Assembly: GCA_900545265.1 (NCBI GenBank)
Contig: UQYI01000006.1
Span: 1-64,000, forward strand
Length of the DNA: 64,000 nt
From: an uncultured Eubacteriales bacterium
Lineage (GTDB): Bacteria > Bacillota > Clostridia > Christensenellales > CAG-138
Direction of reading: 5' to 3'
Shown here: piece by piece, positions 1 through 7,873 of the stretch
Numbering within the stretch: the first letter of the stretch is position 1
Layout of the letters: every line of letters starts with the position of its first letter
Translations under genes and position numbers: made by a program
Notes under the pieces: model-generated
Told to the model about the DNA's origin: nothing
The model's input: only the letters and a program-made list of their open reading frames with translations
Database searches by the model: none

Positions 1-33
1 CGGCAGCGGCGGAGCCGCCGCTGCAGCGCCCCG
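1..33. repeat. Family B structured repeat, cut by the window edge
   Basis: The first bases carry a GGCGG-AG-CCGCC hairpin followed by the closing half-stem CAGCGCCCC, the same right half seen in the complete family B copies at 12686, 16728 and 30219. The left half lies outside the window. The following GCTCCCGCTCCCC stretch also follows the family A copy at 61182. The remaining bases up to the end of uvrA show no gene. Confidence 0.6.
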
Positions 34-168
34 GCTCCCGCTCCCCGCCCGCCACGAGCCGCCGGGGCCCGGGCAAAGACCTCCCTCTTTTGACCACAGC
101 ACGGTCCCCCGCAGAAAAACAAAAGCGCCGCCCGGTTCCGTTCCGGGCAGCGCCTTCCTCTTTTTTTC

Positions 169-3009
169 TTATTCCATGCCAAGCAGGGGCCGCAGATATT
201 GTCCCGTATAGCTTTCCGGGCAGGCAGCCACCTGCTCCGGGGTGCCGCTGGCCACCAGCGTGCCCCCTTTGTCGCCTCCCTCGGGGCCCATATCCAGTAT
301 ATAGTCCGCCGTTTTGATCACATGCAGGTTGTGCTCTATGACCACCACGGAGCTGCCCCCTTCCACCAGCCGCTGGAGTATCTCCAGCAGCAGCTTCACA
401 TCCTGGGTGTGCAGGCCTGTGGTAGGCTCGTCCAGAATATACAGGGTACGGCCCGTATCCCGGCGGCTCAGTTCCGTAGCCAGCTTTACCCGCTGGGCCT
501 CTCCGCCGGAAAGGGTGGTGGCCGGCTGTCCCAGCTTCATATAGCCCAGCCCCACTTCCTTCAGGATCTGCAGCTTCCGCTTTATCTTCGGGTGGGCGGA
601 AAAGAAGCTCAACGCCTCCTCCACGCTCATCTCCAGCACTTCGTAAATGTTCTTTCCCTTATATTTGACCTCCAGCGTCTCCCGGTTGTAGCGCCTGCCT
701 CCGCATACCTCGCAGGGCACATACACATCGGAAAGGAAGTTCATCTCTATCTTCAGTATGCCGTCCCCTTTGCAGGCTTCGCACCGGCCACCTTTGGTGT
801 TAAAGGAGAAACGGCCGTTGCCGTAGCCCCGCATTTTGGCGTCCGGTGTGGAGGCATACAGCTCCCGTATCAGGTCAAATAGCCCCGTATAGGTGGCAGG
901 GTTGCTTCTGGGCGTCCGCCCGATGGGGCTCTGGTCTATATCCACCACCTTGTCCAGATACTCCACGCCCTCTATGCCATCGTGCGCCAAAGGCTTGGTC
1001 TTGGCCCGGTTCAGCTGCCGCAGCAGGAATTTTTTCAGTATCTCATTGATCAGGCTGGATTTTCCCGACCCGGATACCCCCGTCACGCACACAAATTCCC
1101 CCAGAGGGATCTCCGCCGTGATGTTCTTCAGGTTGTTGGCTCTGGCGCCCCGGATGATCAGCCTGTGGCCGTTCCCCGGCCGCCGCTCCCCGGGCACAGG
1201 GATGGTGAGCCGCCCGGAAAGATATCCTCCCGTCAAAGAAGCCGGGTTTTCCATGATCTCCCTGGGCGTGCCCTGGGCCACGATCTCTCCCCCGTGGATC
1301 CCCGCCGCCGGGCCCATATCCACAATATAATCCGCCGCCAGCATGGTTTCTTCGTCATGCTCCACCACGATCAGGGTGTTGCCCATATCCCGCAGGGCCT
1401 TCAGGGTGGCCAAAAGCTTTCCGTTATCCCGCTGGTGCAGGCCGATGCTTGGCTCGTCCAGTATATACATGACTCCCACCAGCCCGCTGCCGATCTGGGT
1501 AGCCAGGCGGATACGCTGGCTCTCCCCGCCGGAAAGTGTCACCGCCGACCGGGCCAGGGTCAGATACCCCAGTCCCACGCTGTTCAAAAAGCCCAGCCGG
1601 GCATCCAGCTCCCGGGTGATCTGCTGGGCGATCATGGCCTGGCTGCTGGTCAGCTCCATGCTGTCGATAAATTCCTTTGCCTTGTATACGGGCATATCGC
1701 TGAGCTCCGCAATATTTTTCCCGCATACGGTCACGGCCAGACTTTCCTTTTTCAGCCGTTTGCCCTTGCACAGGGGGCAGGGCACATGCGCCATATATTC
1801 TTCTATCTCCGTGCGGCTATATTCGCTGGTGCTTTCCTGATAGCGCCGCTCCAGATTGGGTATGATGCCCTCAAAGTCCGTTAAGAACTTTCCGCCGCCG
1901 TATTCCCGCTCATAGACCACCTCCATCTTCTCCTTCAGACCATAGAGGACGGCCTCCTGCATGGCCCTGGGCAGCTTTTCAAAAGGCATGTCCATATCGG
2001 CGGGCTGACCCTTCTTTTCCGTAAAATACCGGCACAGGGCAGAAAGATACATATGCGCCATGGATTTTCCTGTGGCGCTGTTCCACCCGGGCACGTTTAT
2101 GGCGCCCTGGCGCAGGCTTTTTGCGGGATCCGGCACCACCAGATCCTTATCTATCTTCATCAGCTCTCCCAACCCCATGCACTCCGGGCAGGCCCCGTAA
2201 GGATTGTTGAAGGAGAAGGAGCGGGGCTCCATTTCCTCCAGAGAGATGCCGCAGTCCGGGCAGGCATAGTTCTGGGAATACAGGGTATCCTCCCCGCCCA
2301 CCACGCTGACGGTGCACAGGTTTTTTCCCAGCCGAAAGGCCGTTTCCAGGCTGTCGGAAAGGCGGCTTTCCATGCCTTCCTTCACCACCAGCCGGTCCAC
2401 CACCGCTTCGATGGTGTGCTTTACGTTTTTATCCAGTGCGGGGGCTTCCTCCAGATCATACACCTCCCCGTCTATCCGGGCCCGGACAAAGCCCTCCTTC
2501 TTCAGGCTTTCCAGCAGCTTTATATGCTGGCCCTTCTGGCCCCGGATGCAAGGGGCGTTGATCTGTATGCGGGTGCCGGCAGGCAGTGCCATGACCTTAT
2601 CGGCCACCATGTCCACGGTCTGTTTTTCTATGACCCGCCCGCATTTGGGGCAGTGGGGGGTGCCGCACCGGGCATACAGCAGGCGCAGGTAATCATGTAT
2701 CTCCGTCACCGTACCCACGGTGGAGCGGGGGTTCCGGCCGGTGCTTTTCTGGTCGATGGAAATGGCGGGGGAGAGGCCCTCGATGGAATCCACCTCCGGC
2801 TTGTTCAGCTGCCCCAGAAACTGCCGGGCATAGCTGGAAAGGCTCTCCACATACCGGCGCTGGCCCTCGGCATAAATGGTATCAAAGGCCAAAGAGCTCT
2901 TGCCCGAACCGGAAAGCCCCGTAAACACGATCATTTTGTTGCGGGGCAGCGTCAAAGACACGTTTTTCAGGTTGTGCTCCCGTGCCCCCCGTATGACTAT
3001 ATCTTTCAT
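169..3009 (-). CDS. uvrA: Excinuclease ABC subunit A
   Basis: UvrA is the ATP-dependent damage-sensing subunit of nucleotide excision repair; it loads UvrB on lesions in the cytoplasm. The 946-residue product has two ABC modules: Walker A GLSGSGKSS at residues 31-39 and a second GVSGSGKSS near 640, signatures LSGGESQR and LSGGEAQR, and CxxC zinc-binding pairs including CPKC, CPDC, CPEC, CEAC and CEVC. The length fits the usual 940-960. The frame stays open up to 3276, but UvrA homology begins at MKDIVIRGAREHNL, so the ATG at 3009 was chosen; its ribosome binding site is weak. It is the last gene of the minus-strand block that begins near 7702, separated from ispDF by 227 bp holding an ispF remnant. 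Confidence 0.97.
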   Translation of the reverse strand: MKDIVIRGAREHNLKNVSLTLPRNKMIVFTGLSGSGKSSLAFDTIYAEGQRRYVESLSSYARQFLGQLNKPEVDSIEGLSPAISIDQKSTGRNPRSTVGTVTEIHDYLRLLYARCGTPHCPKCGRVIEKQTVDMVADKVMALPAGTRIQINAPCIRGQKGQHIKLLESLKKEGFVRARIDGEVYDLEEAPALDKNVKHTIEAVVDRLVVKEGMESRLSDSLETAFRLGKNLCTVSVVGGEDTLYSQNYACPDCGISLEEMEPRSFSFNNPYGACPECMGLGELMKIDKDLVVPDPAKSLRQGAINVPGWNSATGKSMAHMYLSALCRYFTEKKGQPADMDMPFEKLPRAMQEAVLYGLKEKMEVVYEREYGGGKFLTDFEGIIPNLERRYQESTSEYSRTEIEEYMAHVPCPLCKGKRLKKESLAVTVCGKNIAELSDMPVYKAKEFIDSMELTSSQAMIAQQITRELDARLGFLNSVGLGYLTLARSAVTLSGGESQRIRLATQIGSGLVGVMYILDEPSIGLHQRDNGKLLATLKALRDMGNTLIVVEHDEETMLAADYIVDMGPAAGIHGGEIVAQGTPREIMENPASLTGGYLSGRLTIPVPGERRPGNGHRLIIRGARANNLKNITAEIPLGEFVCVTGVSGSGKSSLINEILKKFLLRQLNRAKTKPLAHDGIEGVEYLDKVVDIDQSPIGRTPRSNPATYTGLFDLIRELYASTPDAKMRGYGNGRFSFNTKGGRCEACKGDGILKIEMNFLSDVYVPCEVCGGRRYNRETLEVKYKGKNIYEVLEMSVEEALSFFSAHPKIKRKLQILKEVGLGYMKLGQPATTLSGGEAQRVKLATELSRRDTGRTLYILDEPTTGLHTQDVKLLLEILQRLVEGGSSVVVIEHNLHVIKTADYILDMGPEGGDKGGTLVASGTPEQVAACPESYTGQYLRPLLGME

Positions 3010-3050
3010 ATTGCGTATACTTTGTTCTTTCTTAAAATCGTATGCGTACC

Positions 3051-3173
3051 GGCGGCCCGGGCAGAGGTGCCAAGCCCTCTGCCTTCGCCGTCCATACCCT
3101 CGGTGGCCGCAGCTTTTTTTCAAATCCGCCGGAGCGTCCGCATCTGCGGCCGTTGGCGCCTGCATAAGGGGAA
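3051..3173 (-). pseudogene. Decayed duplicate of the ispF 3' end
   Basis: This stretch is a degraded second copy of the last part of ispF. The 56 bp at 3051-3106 match 50 of 56 positions of 3255-3310 in the intact gene. Read on the minus strand, one frame gives PLMQA and PAD, matching PLMQAYMAG and IPADRIS of IspF. After a run of A residues the match moves to another frame, giving KAAATEGMDGEGRGL beside KATTTEGMGDEGRGL. Similarity reaches a few bases past the ispF stop (cttaaaat near 3030 and 3227). It looks like a tandem duplication that is now frameshifted and non-coding. It overlaps the upward extension of the uvrA frame, which explains that spurious extension. Confidence 0.75.
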
Positions 3174-3236
3174 CCATGCAGAAGCGCCGCGAACCTCCGG
3201 CGGCGGGCAGTGTCATGCTTTTCTTCTTAAAATGCT

Positions 3237-4355
3237 TTACCCCAGCACCACGGCGGCGGCCTGGGCAGAGATGCAAAGCCCTCTGCCCTCGTCGCCCATA
3301 CCCTCGGTGGTGGTTGCTTTCAAAGAGATCCTGTCCGCCGGGATCTCCAGATCCCCGGCCATATACGCCTGCATAAGGGGAAAATGCGGGTTCAGCTTTG
3401 GCCGCTGGGCGATCACGGTGGCGTCTATATGGCTTATCTCCATATCTTTCTCTTTGAGCATATCTTTCACCCGGCGCAAAAGCAGCCGGCTGCTTATATC
3501 CTTATAGGCCGGGTCTCTGTCCGGAAAGTTCTTTCCTATATCTCCCAATCCTGCCGCCCCAAGCAGGGCGTCCATAACGGCGTGCAGAAGCACGTCCGCA
3601 TCGCTGTGGCCCAGCAGTCCTTTTTCAAAGGGGATATCCACCCCCCCCAGAATGAGCCTTCGCCCTTCCGTAAGCACATGGGTATCAAACCCTGTGCCGT
3701 ACCGGGGCCGCCTGACCTTATTTTTTGCCCACTGCCAGTCTGCAGGGGTGGTGAGCTTGCGCCCCTCCTCGCTGCCCTCCACCAGACTTACCCGGTTGAA
3801 GCGGGCGGCATACAGGGTGGCGTCGTCGGTGGCTCCTGCCCGGTCTGCATATGCATAGGCCTCCCGTATCTGCCCAAAGCGGAAGCACTGGGGGGTCTGG
3901 GTGCGGTAAAGGGTGCTTCTGTCCACGGGGGCCACGGCGGTCTGCTCTACCTTCAGGATGGTATCCGTCACCTTCAGGGCCGCCACGCCGCTGCCCGTTT
4001 CTCCGGCGCTCCGCAAACAGGCGGCCACCACCGCAGGAGGCATAAAGCACCTGTCCCCATCGTGGATAAGGACGATATCCTCCTCCCCGGCGCCGCAGGC
4101 GCACAGGGCCTGCCATACGGAATCCCGCCGTTCCCGGCCCCCTTCGCAAAAGAGCACAGGCAGAGGCCAGCGCAGACTCCGGGCAAAGTCCCGGTTCTCT
4201 GCGCTTACGGTCACCACCAGCCGGTCACAGCCTCCCTTTTTCAGCAGCAGTGCGCTGCGCTCCATGGCACAAAGCCCCCCCAGGGGAGCGGTGAGCTTGT
4301 CAAACCCCATGCGCAGGCTGTGCCCGCTGCACAGCAGCAGTCCTATGGCCTCCAT
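3237..4355 (-). CDS. ispDF: Bifunctional IspD/IspF of the MEP isoprenoid pathway
   Basis: This 372-residue fusion joins 2-C-methyl-D-erythritol 4-phosphate cytidylyltransferase (about 1-212) to 2-C-methyl-D-erythritol 2,4-cyclodiphosphate synthase (about 217-372), steps 3 and 5 of the MEP pathway. The IspD part has a diverged nucleotide loop CSGHSLRMG followed by FDK, then VTDTI and QTPQCF; the usual HDGARP motif reads HDGDRC. The IspF part is canonical, with metal ligands in GFDTH and GHSDADVLLHA, plus GDIGKNFPD and a TTTEG-RG-SAQAAA C-terminus. The ATG lies one base after the rqcP stop, so the two are co-transcribed. UppP in the same operon recycles the undecaprenyl carrier that descends from this pathway. 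A 3' remnant of a second ispF copy follows. Confidence 0.95.
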   Translation of the reverse strand: MEAIGLLLCSGHSLRMGFDKLTAPLGGLCAMERSALLLKKGGCDRLVVTVSAENRDFARSLRWPLPVLFCEGGRERRDSVWQALCACGAGEEDIVLIHDGDRCFMPPAVVAACLRSAGETGSGVAALKVTDTILKVEQTAVAPVDRSTLYRTQTPQCFRFGQIREAYAYADRAGATDDATLYAARFNRVSLVEGSEEGRKLTTPADWQWAKNKVRRPRYGTGFDTHVLTEGRRLILGGVDIPFEKGLLGHSDADVLLHAVMDALLGAAGLGDIGKNFPDRDPAYKDISSRLLLRRVKDMLKEKDMEISHIDATVIAQRPKLNPHFPLMQAYMAGDLEIPADRISLKATTTEGMGDEGRGLCISAQAAAVVLG

Positions 4356-4356
4356 A

Positions 4357-4602
4357 TCAGTTCTCCAGCAGGGTATAGAGACTGTCCGCCTCCTCCTTGC
4401 GCACCACCTCGGGGGTAGCGTTGATCTTTACCAGCACATGCTTCCCCCCCAGGAGGATATCCAGCACATCCCCCGGCTTTACATCGGCGGAAGGCTTTGC
4501 GATCTTTCCGTTAACGGCAATGCGCCCAGCCCCGGCAGCTTCGTTGGCCACGGTGCGCCGCTTGATGATCCGGGATACCTTTAAAAATTTATCCAGCCGC
4601 AT
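4357..4602 (-). CDS. rqcP: S4-domain RNA-binding protein, RqcP (YabO) type
   Basis: The 81-residue product is an S4 RNA-binding domain. It matches the Bacillus YabO/RqcP pattern: MRLDKFLKVSRIIKRRT at the start, then AVNG, KPSADVKPGDVL and a KKEE-like KEEADSLYTLL tail. RqcP binds stalled 50S subunits and helps RqcH add alanine tails in ribosome-associated quality control. The frame is open further upstream, but the family begins at MRLDKF, so the ATG at 4602 was chosen. It sits 5 bp after the uppP stop and 1 bp before ispDF, in the middle of a tight operon. An Hsp15-type heat-shock role is a less likely alternative because the protein is so short. Confidence 0.88.
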   Translation of the reverse strand: MRLDKFLKVSRIIKRRTVANEAAGAGRIAVNGKIAKPSADVKPGDVLDILLGGKHVLVKINATPEVVRKEEADSLYTLLEN

Positions 4603-4607
4603 ACGGT

Positions 4608-5423
4608 TTATCCTACCAGTCCCATAAACTGCAGAATAATCACTATAATGCCCAGCACCCCGGTATACAGGGCAAAGGGCCACAGCTTCTTTGTTTTGAT
4701 GATCTTCAGCATCCAGTTCACGGCAAAATACCCTGTGACCCCGGCAGCCAGCATTCCTACCAGCAGGCAGGGGATGGAAACGCCTATGCTACCCGCCTCT
4801 ACGGCGTCCTTGGCTTCCAGCACAGCTCCCCCCAGAATGGCCGGGATGGACATGAGGAAGGAGAAATCCGCCGCCGCCTTTTTATCCAGCGAGGCAAACT
4901 CCGCCCCCGTAATGGTAAGGCCGGAGCGGGAAACACCCGGCAACACCGCTATGGCCTGCATGAAGCCTATGATCAGCGAATCCCCCAGCTTCATCTTATC
5001 CAGCGGCCGCTTGAATTCGTCTCCGCCGCCGGCGGCAAAATCGCTCAGCAGCAGCATGGCCGCCGTGATCAGAAAGCATCCGCCCAAAAAGGAGCCTTCG
5101 TTGGCAATGACGTAAAAGGAGGCAAAGGGCTCCACCTTCTTCAGCAGCAGGGCCACCGCCACCGTGGGCAGGGTAGCCACGATCAGATAAAGCACCGTTT
5201 TCTGGAAGGGGTGTTTTATCAGCTCCAACAGTTTCTTTCTGTACACGATGCACACGGAAACAAGGGTGGCCACATGGAGCATCACCGTAAAGAAAGCGCC
5301 TCCCTGATCCGGGTTTATCCCCGCCAGACTTTGCAGCAGCAGCAGGTGGCCTGAGCTGGAAACGGGCAGAAATTCGCAAAGCCCCTGCACGATGCCCAGG
5401 AGCAGGGCGATCCAGATAGTCAT
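4608..5423 (-). CDS. uppP: Undecaprenyl-diphosphatase (UppP/BacA)
   Basis: A 271-residue polytopic membrane enzyme that dephosphorylates undecaprenyl diphosphate so the lipid carrier can be reused for peptidoglycan synthesis; overexpression in other species gives bacitracin resistance. The two catalytic signatures are present: E17-FLPVSSSGH26 in the first segment and PGVSRSG at 162-168. Hydrophobic segments cover most of the chain. Length and start agree with the family. It lies 34 bp after the inactive signal-peptidase paralogue and 5 bp before rqcP, and pairs logically with the isoprenoid gene ispDF downstream. Confidence 0.96.
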   Translation of the reverse strand: MTIWIALLLGIVQGLCEFLPVSSSGHLLLLQSLAGINPDQGGAFFTVMLHVATLVSVCIVYRKKLLELIKHPFQKTVLYLIVATLPTVAVALLLKKVEPFASFYVIANEGSFLGGCFLITAAMLLLSDFAAGGGDEFKRPLDKMKLGDSLIIGFMQAIAVLPGVSRSGLTITGAEFASLDKKAAADFSFLMSIPAILGGAVLEAKDAVEAGSIGVSIPCLLVGMLAAGVTGYFAVNWMLKIIKTKKLWPFALYTGVLGIIVIILQFMGLVG

Positions 5424-5457
5424 TTTTTACTTCCTTCTTTTCTTATTTACTTTCTGT

Positions 5458-6003
5458 TTATTCTATGATGGCGAACTCCCGCAAAAAACGGATGTTCACA
5501 TATCCCATAATATCACTGAGCCTTATGCAGCCCAGGGTGCGGCTGTCCAGCCCATACTGCCTGTCGTCGCAAAGGACGAATATATATCCCTCCGGCACCG
5601 TCACCGGGCCAAAGTCCTGGCAGAGGGAGTCCGTATAGCTCTTTTCCTCCAGCCGGTAGTTCCCGTCTATATACAGCCGCCCGCCCCGGCAGGAGATGCT
5701 TTCCCCTTCCAGAGCCACCACCCGGCGTATGAGCAGCTGCCCCTCCGGGCCGGTAAAAGCCACCAGATCCGTCCGCTGCACATGGCGCATGTGCTTCCCC
5801 AGCCGATCCACCAGCACCATGTCTTCCTGCTGCAGGGTGGGGGCCATGGCGTCGTTGCCCATATCCACCGCCACAAAGCAGATAAACAGCAGCACATACA
5901 GCACCGCCATAGCCAGAGCCGTGGAGATGAACCAGCGTATGAAGGTATGCTGCCGGTGCAGGCCCTTCAGCCTTTCCCGGCGCAGGGGAATGGGTGTTTC
6001 CAT
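5458..6003 (-). CDS. Signal peptidase I paralogue lacking both catalytic residues
   Basis: The 181-residue protein has the S26 layout: short basic N-terminus, one membrane segment at about 24-44, then the periplasmic-type domain with VLVDRL, RRVVALEGE and a DDR-x4-DSRTLG box like the family GDNR-x-S-x-DSR box. The catalytic serine position (GPSMEDTL in its neighbour) reads GNDAMAPTL, with Ala52 encoded by GCC. The catalytic lysine position (VKR in the neighbour) reads IRR, with Arg93 encoded by CGC. It should therefore not cleave substrates. It starts 3 bp after lepB. Staphylococcus aureus has a comparable pair, inactive SpsA beside active SpsB. A regulatory or substrate-binding role is possible but is inference. 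Confidence 0.88.
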   Translation of the reverse strand: METPIPLRRERLKGLHRQHTFIRWFISTALAMAVLYVLLFICFVAVDMGNDAMAPTLQQEDMVLVDRLGKHMRHVQRTDLVAFTGPEGQLLIRRVVALEGESISCRGGRLYIDGNYRLEEKSYTDSLCQDFGPVTVPEGYIFVLCDDRQYGLDSRTLGCIRLSDIMGYVNIRFLREFAIIE

Positions 6004-6006
6004 GCT

Positions 6007-6612
6007 TTAATACTCCCAGTGGGAAAAAACGGTAAACTGATTCAGGGGCAGCAGCCGGGTGCGCACCCGGCCCAGTATCCGCTCCTGGGGGATGCATCCA
6101 ACGGTGGGGTTGGTGGAATCCTTACTGACGGAGCGGTTGTCTCCCAGCACAAAGACCGTCCCTTCCTCCACCAGCCAGCTTCCGTCGTGATTAGCGGAAG
6201 GGGATTTCGTCAGATATGTTTCTTCCAGCAGGGCGCCGTTGATGTATACCCGGCCCTGCCGTATATCCACCCGTTCTCCGGGCAGACCGATGATCCGCTT
6301 TACACAGGTGTATTCGTCGTTATGGGGATAATAGCATATCACCAGATCCCCCCGCTCCATGGGCTGGAAGATATAGGAGATCTTTTCCATGAACATATAG
6401 TCCCCCCCGCTCAGGGTATCCTCCATGGAAGGGCCCTTTACGGCATTTGGCTCCGCCACCACGGCCCGCAGGCACAGGGCCAGCAGCACCACCAGCGCCA
6501 ATCCCGCAAAAAAGTCCAGCTGCCGCCATTTTTCCCCGCCCTTGAGGGAATCGTTCCGCTTTTCCAGCAGGCTGCGGGCCTGTTTGTCTGTCCAGGGGCC
6601 AAGGGGGTTCAT
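6007..6612 (-). CDS. lepB: Signal peptidase I, active form
   Basis: This 201-residue type I signal peptidase removes N-terminal signal peptides from exported proteins at the outer face of the membrane. A single membrane segment at about 33-53 is followed by the catalytic serine in GPSMEDTL (Ser62) and the general-base lysine in VKRIIGLPGE (Lys105), then the GDNRSVSKDS box near the C-terminus. The ATG at 6612 has a good GGAGG site. Its ATGA overlap with the DUF951 stop indicates translational coupling. The next gene downstream is a catalytically dead paralogue. An alternative start 34 codons upstream lies within the DUF951 gene and is unlikely. Confidence 0.95.
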   Translation of the reverse strand: MNPLGPWTDKQARSLLEKRNDSLKGGEKWRQLDFFAGLALVVLLALCLRAVVAEPNAVKGPSMEDTLSGGDYMFMEKISYIFQPMERGDLVICYYPHNDEYTCVKRIIGLPGERVDIRQGRVYINGALLEETYLTKSPSANHDGSWLVEEGTVFVLGDNRSVSKDSTNPTVGCIPQERILGRVRTRLLPLNQFTVFSHWEY

Positions 6613-6821
6613 AGGCTTTCCTCCGGGGCGTCGCTTCCCTTTTCCAGTATCTTTTTGCCCATGCGCACAAACTCCTGCCTGTCCAGCATGACGATGCGTC
6701 CGCAGCGCAGGCATTTTATCTTTATATCCGCCCCCACCCGGATGATCTGCCAGCGATTCTCCCCGCAGGCATGAGGCTTTTTCATCATAACGGTATCATG
6801 CAGACCGAATTCCGTAAGCAT
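6609..6821 (-). CDS. DUF951 family small protein
   Basis: A 70-residue protein of the DUF951 family, widespread in Firmicutes and of unknown function. Diagnostic features are an N-terminal VMMKKPHACG, the IRVGADIKIKCLRCGRIVML core and three conserved cysteines (19, 37, 40) suggesting metal binding. The frame extends upstream, but the family start and a GGAGAAAGCC site support the ATG at 6821. It overlaps lepB by 4 bp and lies 11 bp after the hydrolase stop, so it is part of the lepB-uppP-ispDF operon. Confidence 0.88.
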   Translation of the reverse strand: MLTEFGLHDTVMMKKPHACGENRWQIIRVGADIKIKCLRCGRIVMLDRQEFVRMGKKILEKGSDAPEESL

Positions 6822-6832
6822 GGCTTTCTCCT

Positions 6833-7702
6833 TTATTCGTAGCGGATAAACTTTTCCACGGCCTCTGCCGTCTGCTCCGCCTTTTCCTCCCAGAAGAAGT
6901 GCCCGGCGTTGCGCAGGCTGAAATAATAGCCGTTCTGAATGTGCTTTTTCCACCAGCGGATGTATTTGATGGGCTGCCAGCGGTCCATCTCGCCCCACAG
7001 CACAAAGATCCGGTGCTCCAGTTTGCTCAGCTCCCCGGCCACCGCCTCCAGATCATAATTGCGCAGGCAGTACATGATGGACTGCCTGGAAGCATAGCTG
7101 TCGCTGGTCTTGTAATACTCCCGGCACACCCGGGGGGTGCAGGCCGTAGCGTCATAATAGGCGGTGCGCAGCTCCCGGCTGTAATACCGCAGCCCGTACA
7201 GTTCCCGGAACAGCGGGCCGATCAGGGGGGCAGCCATCTGCCTGACTCTTTTGGGCATATGCTCCGTGATCTCCCCGGGGCAAAGCAGCGTCAGCTTTCC
7301 AAAGCGCTGGGGGGCCTTTTCCACTGCGGCCAGCAGATACCCGCAGCCCAGCGAGGCAGCCATGGCGTGGCAGGCTTTCAGCCCGATGGCGTCCATAAAC
7401 AGCAGGATGGACCGGCCCATCTCCTCCATGGTGTAATCGCAGCTCACCGGCCTGCCGGAAAAGCCGAACCCCGGCAGATCCACCGCGATCACCCGAAACC
7501 GCCTGCTCAGCAGGGGCAGCAGCTCCCGCCAGGTATACAGGCTCTGTCCTACGGAATGGAGCAGCAGCAGGGGCGTGCCTTCCCCGGCTTCATAATAATG
7601 GATGGGGCATTTTTCTCCCTTATCCTCCCAGCCGGGCAGGCGGATGGCGGTCATGTGCCCCGTCATCTGCGAATTCACCAGCGTGCTCCCTCTTTTTTCC
7701 AA
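6833..7702 (-). CDS. Alpha/beta hydrolase
   Basis: A 289-residue alpha/beta-hydrolase-fold protein of unknown substrate. Visible elements are the oxyanion strand LLLLHSVGQS, VIAVDLPGFGFSG, a nucleophile elbow AASLGCG with Ser117, an acid in WGEMDRW and a catalytic histidine in NAGHFFWEE. The elbow begins with Ala instead of the usual Gly. The predicted initiation codon is TTG at 7702, preceded by AGGAG at good spacing; the first ATG is 12 codons later. It is the first gene of the minus-strand operon that continues to ispDF and is transcribed away from dnaA. No signal peptide is seen. Confidence 0.82.
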   Translation of the reverse strand: MEKRGSTLVNSQMTGHMTAIRLPGWEDKGEKCPIHYYEAGEGTPLLLLHSVGQSLYTWRELLPLLSRRFRVIAVDLPGFGFSGRPVSCDYTMEEMGRSILLFMDAIGLKACHAMAASLGCGYLLAAVEKAPQRFGKLTLLCPGEITEHMPKRVRQMAAPLIGPLFRELYGLRYYSRELRTAYYDATACTPRVCREYYKTSDSYASRQSIMYCLRNYDLEAVAGELSKLEHRIFVLWGEMDRWQPIKYIRWWKKHIQNGYYFSLRNAGHFFWEEKAEQTAEAVEKFIRYE

Positions 7703-7785
7703 GAACAGTGTCTCCTTTTTTATTTTATCATAGATACTTTAAGTGTAGCGCAATTTTTATAATTTTGCAACAGAACCTAAAATCC

Positions 7786-7815
7786 TTTACTTTTGGCACC
7801 TTTTTTTGTTACAAT
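7786..7815 (+). promoter_or_regulatory. Candidate dnaA promoter
   Basis: In the 171 bp gap between the divergent hydrolase and dnaA genes, TACAAT (7810-7815) is a good -10 box. TTTACT (7786-7791), 18 bp upstream, is a moderate -35. The dnaA start is 59 bp downstream. Only imperfect DnaA-box-like words (TTATCCCTA, TATTCCACA) occur between promoter and gene. Confidence 0.5.
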
Positions 7816-7873
7816 ATTGTGGTTAAAGAATGGGTTTTTATCCCTATTCCACAGTATTTGACGGGGGATCGGT

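Noticed and set aside
3010..3276. N-terminal extension of uvrA by 89 residues in the open frame
   Set aside because: UvrA similarity begins at MKDIVIRGAREHNL. The extension is Arg/Gly-rich and coincides with the ispF duplicate read in another frame.
2053..3507. Long antisense reading frames over uvrA and other genes
   Set aside because: Low-complexity His/Pro/Gln/Arg-rich products with no ribosome binding sites or family motifs. They arise from the GC-rich codon bias of the real genes on the other strand; the same holds over leuS, opp and dnaA.
7838..7856. DnaA boxes in front of dnaA (TTATCCCTA, TATTCCACA)
   Set aside because: Each has two mismatches to TTATCCACA and there is no cluster. 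They are not counted as sites.
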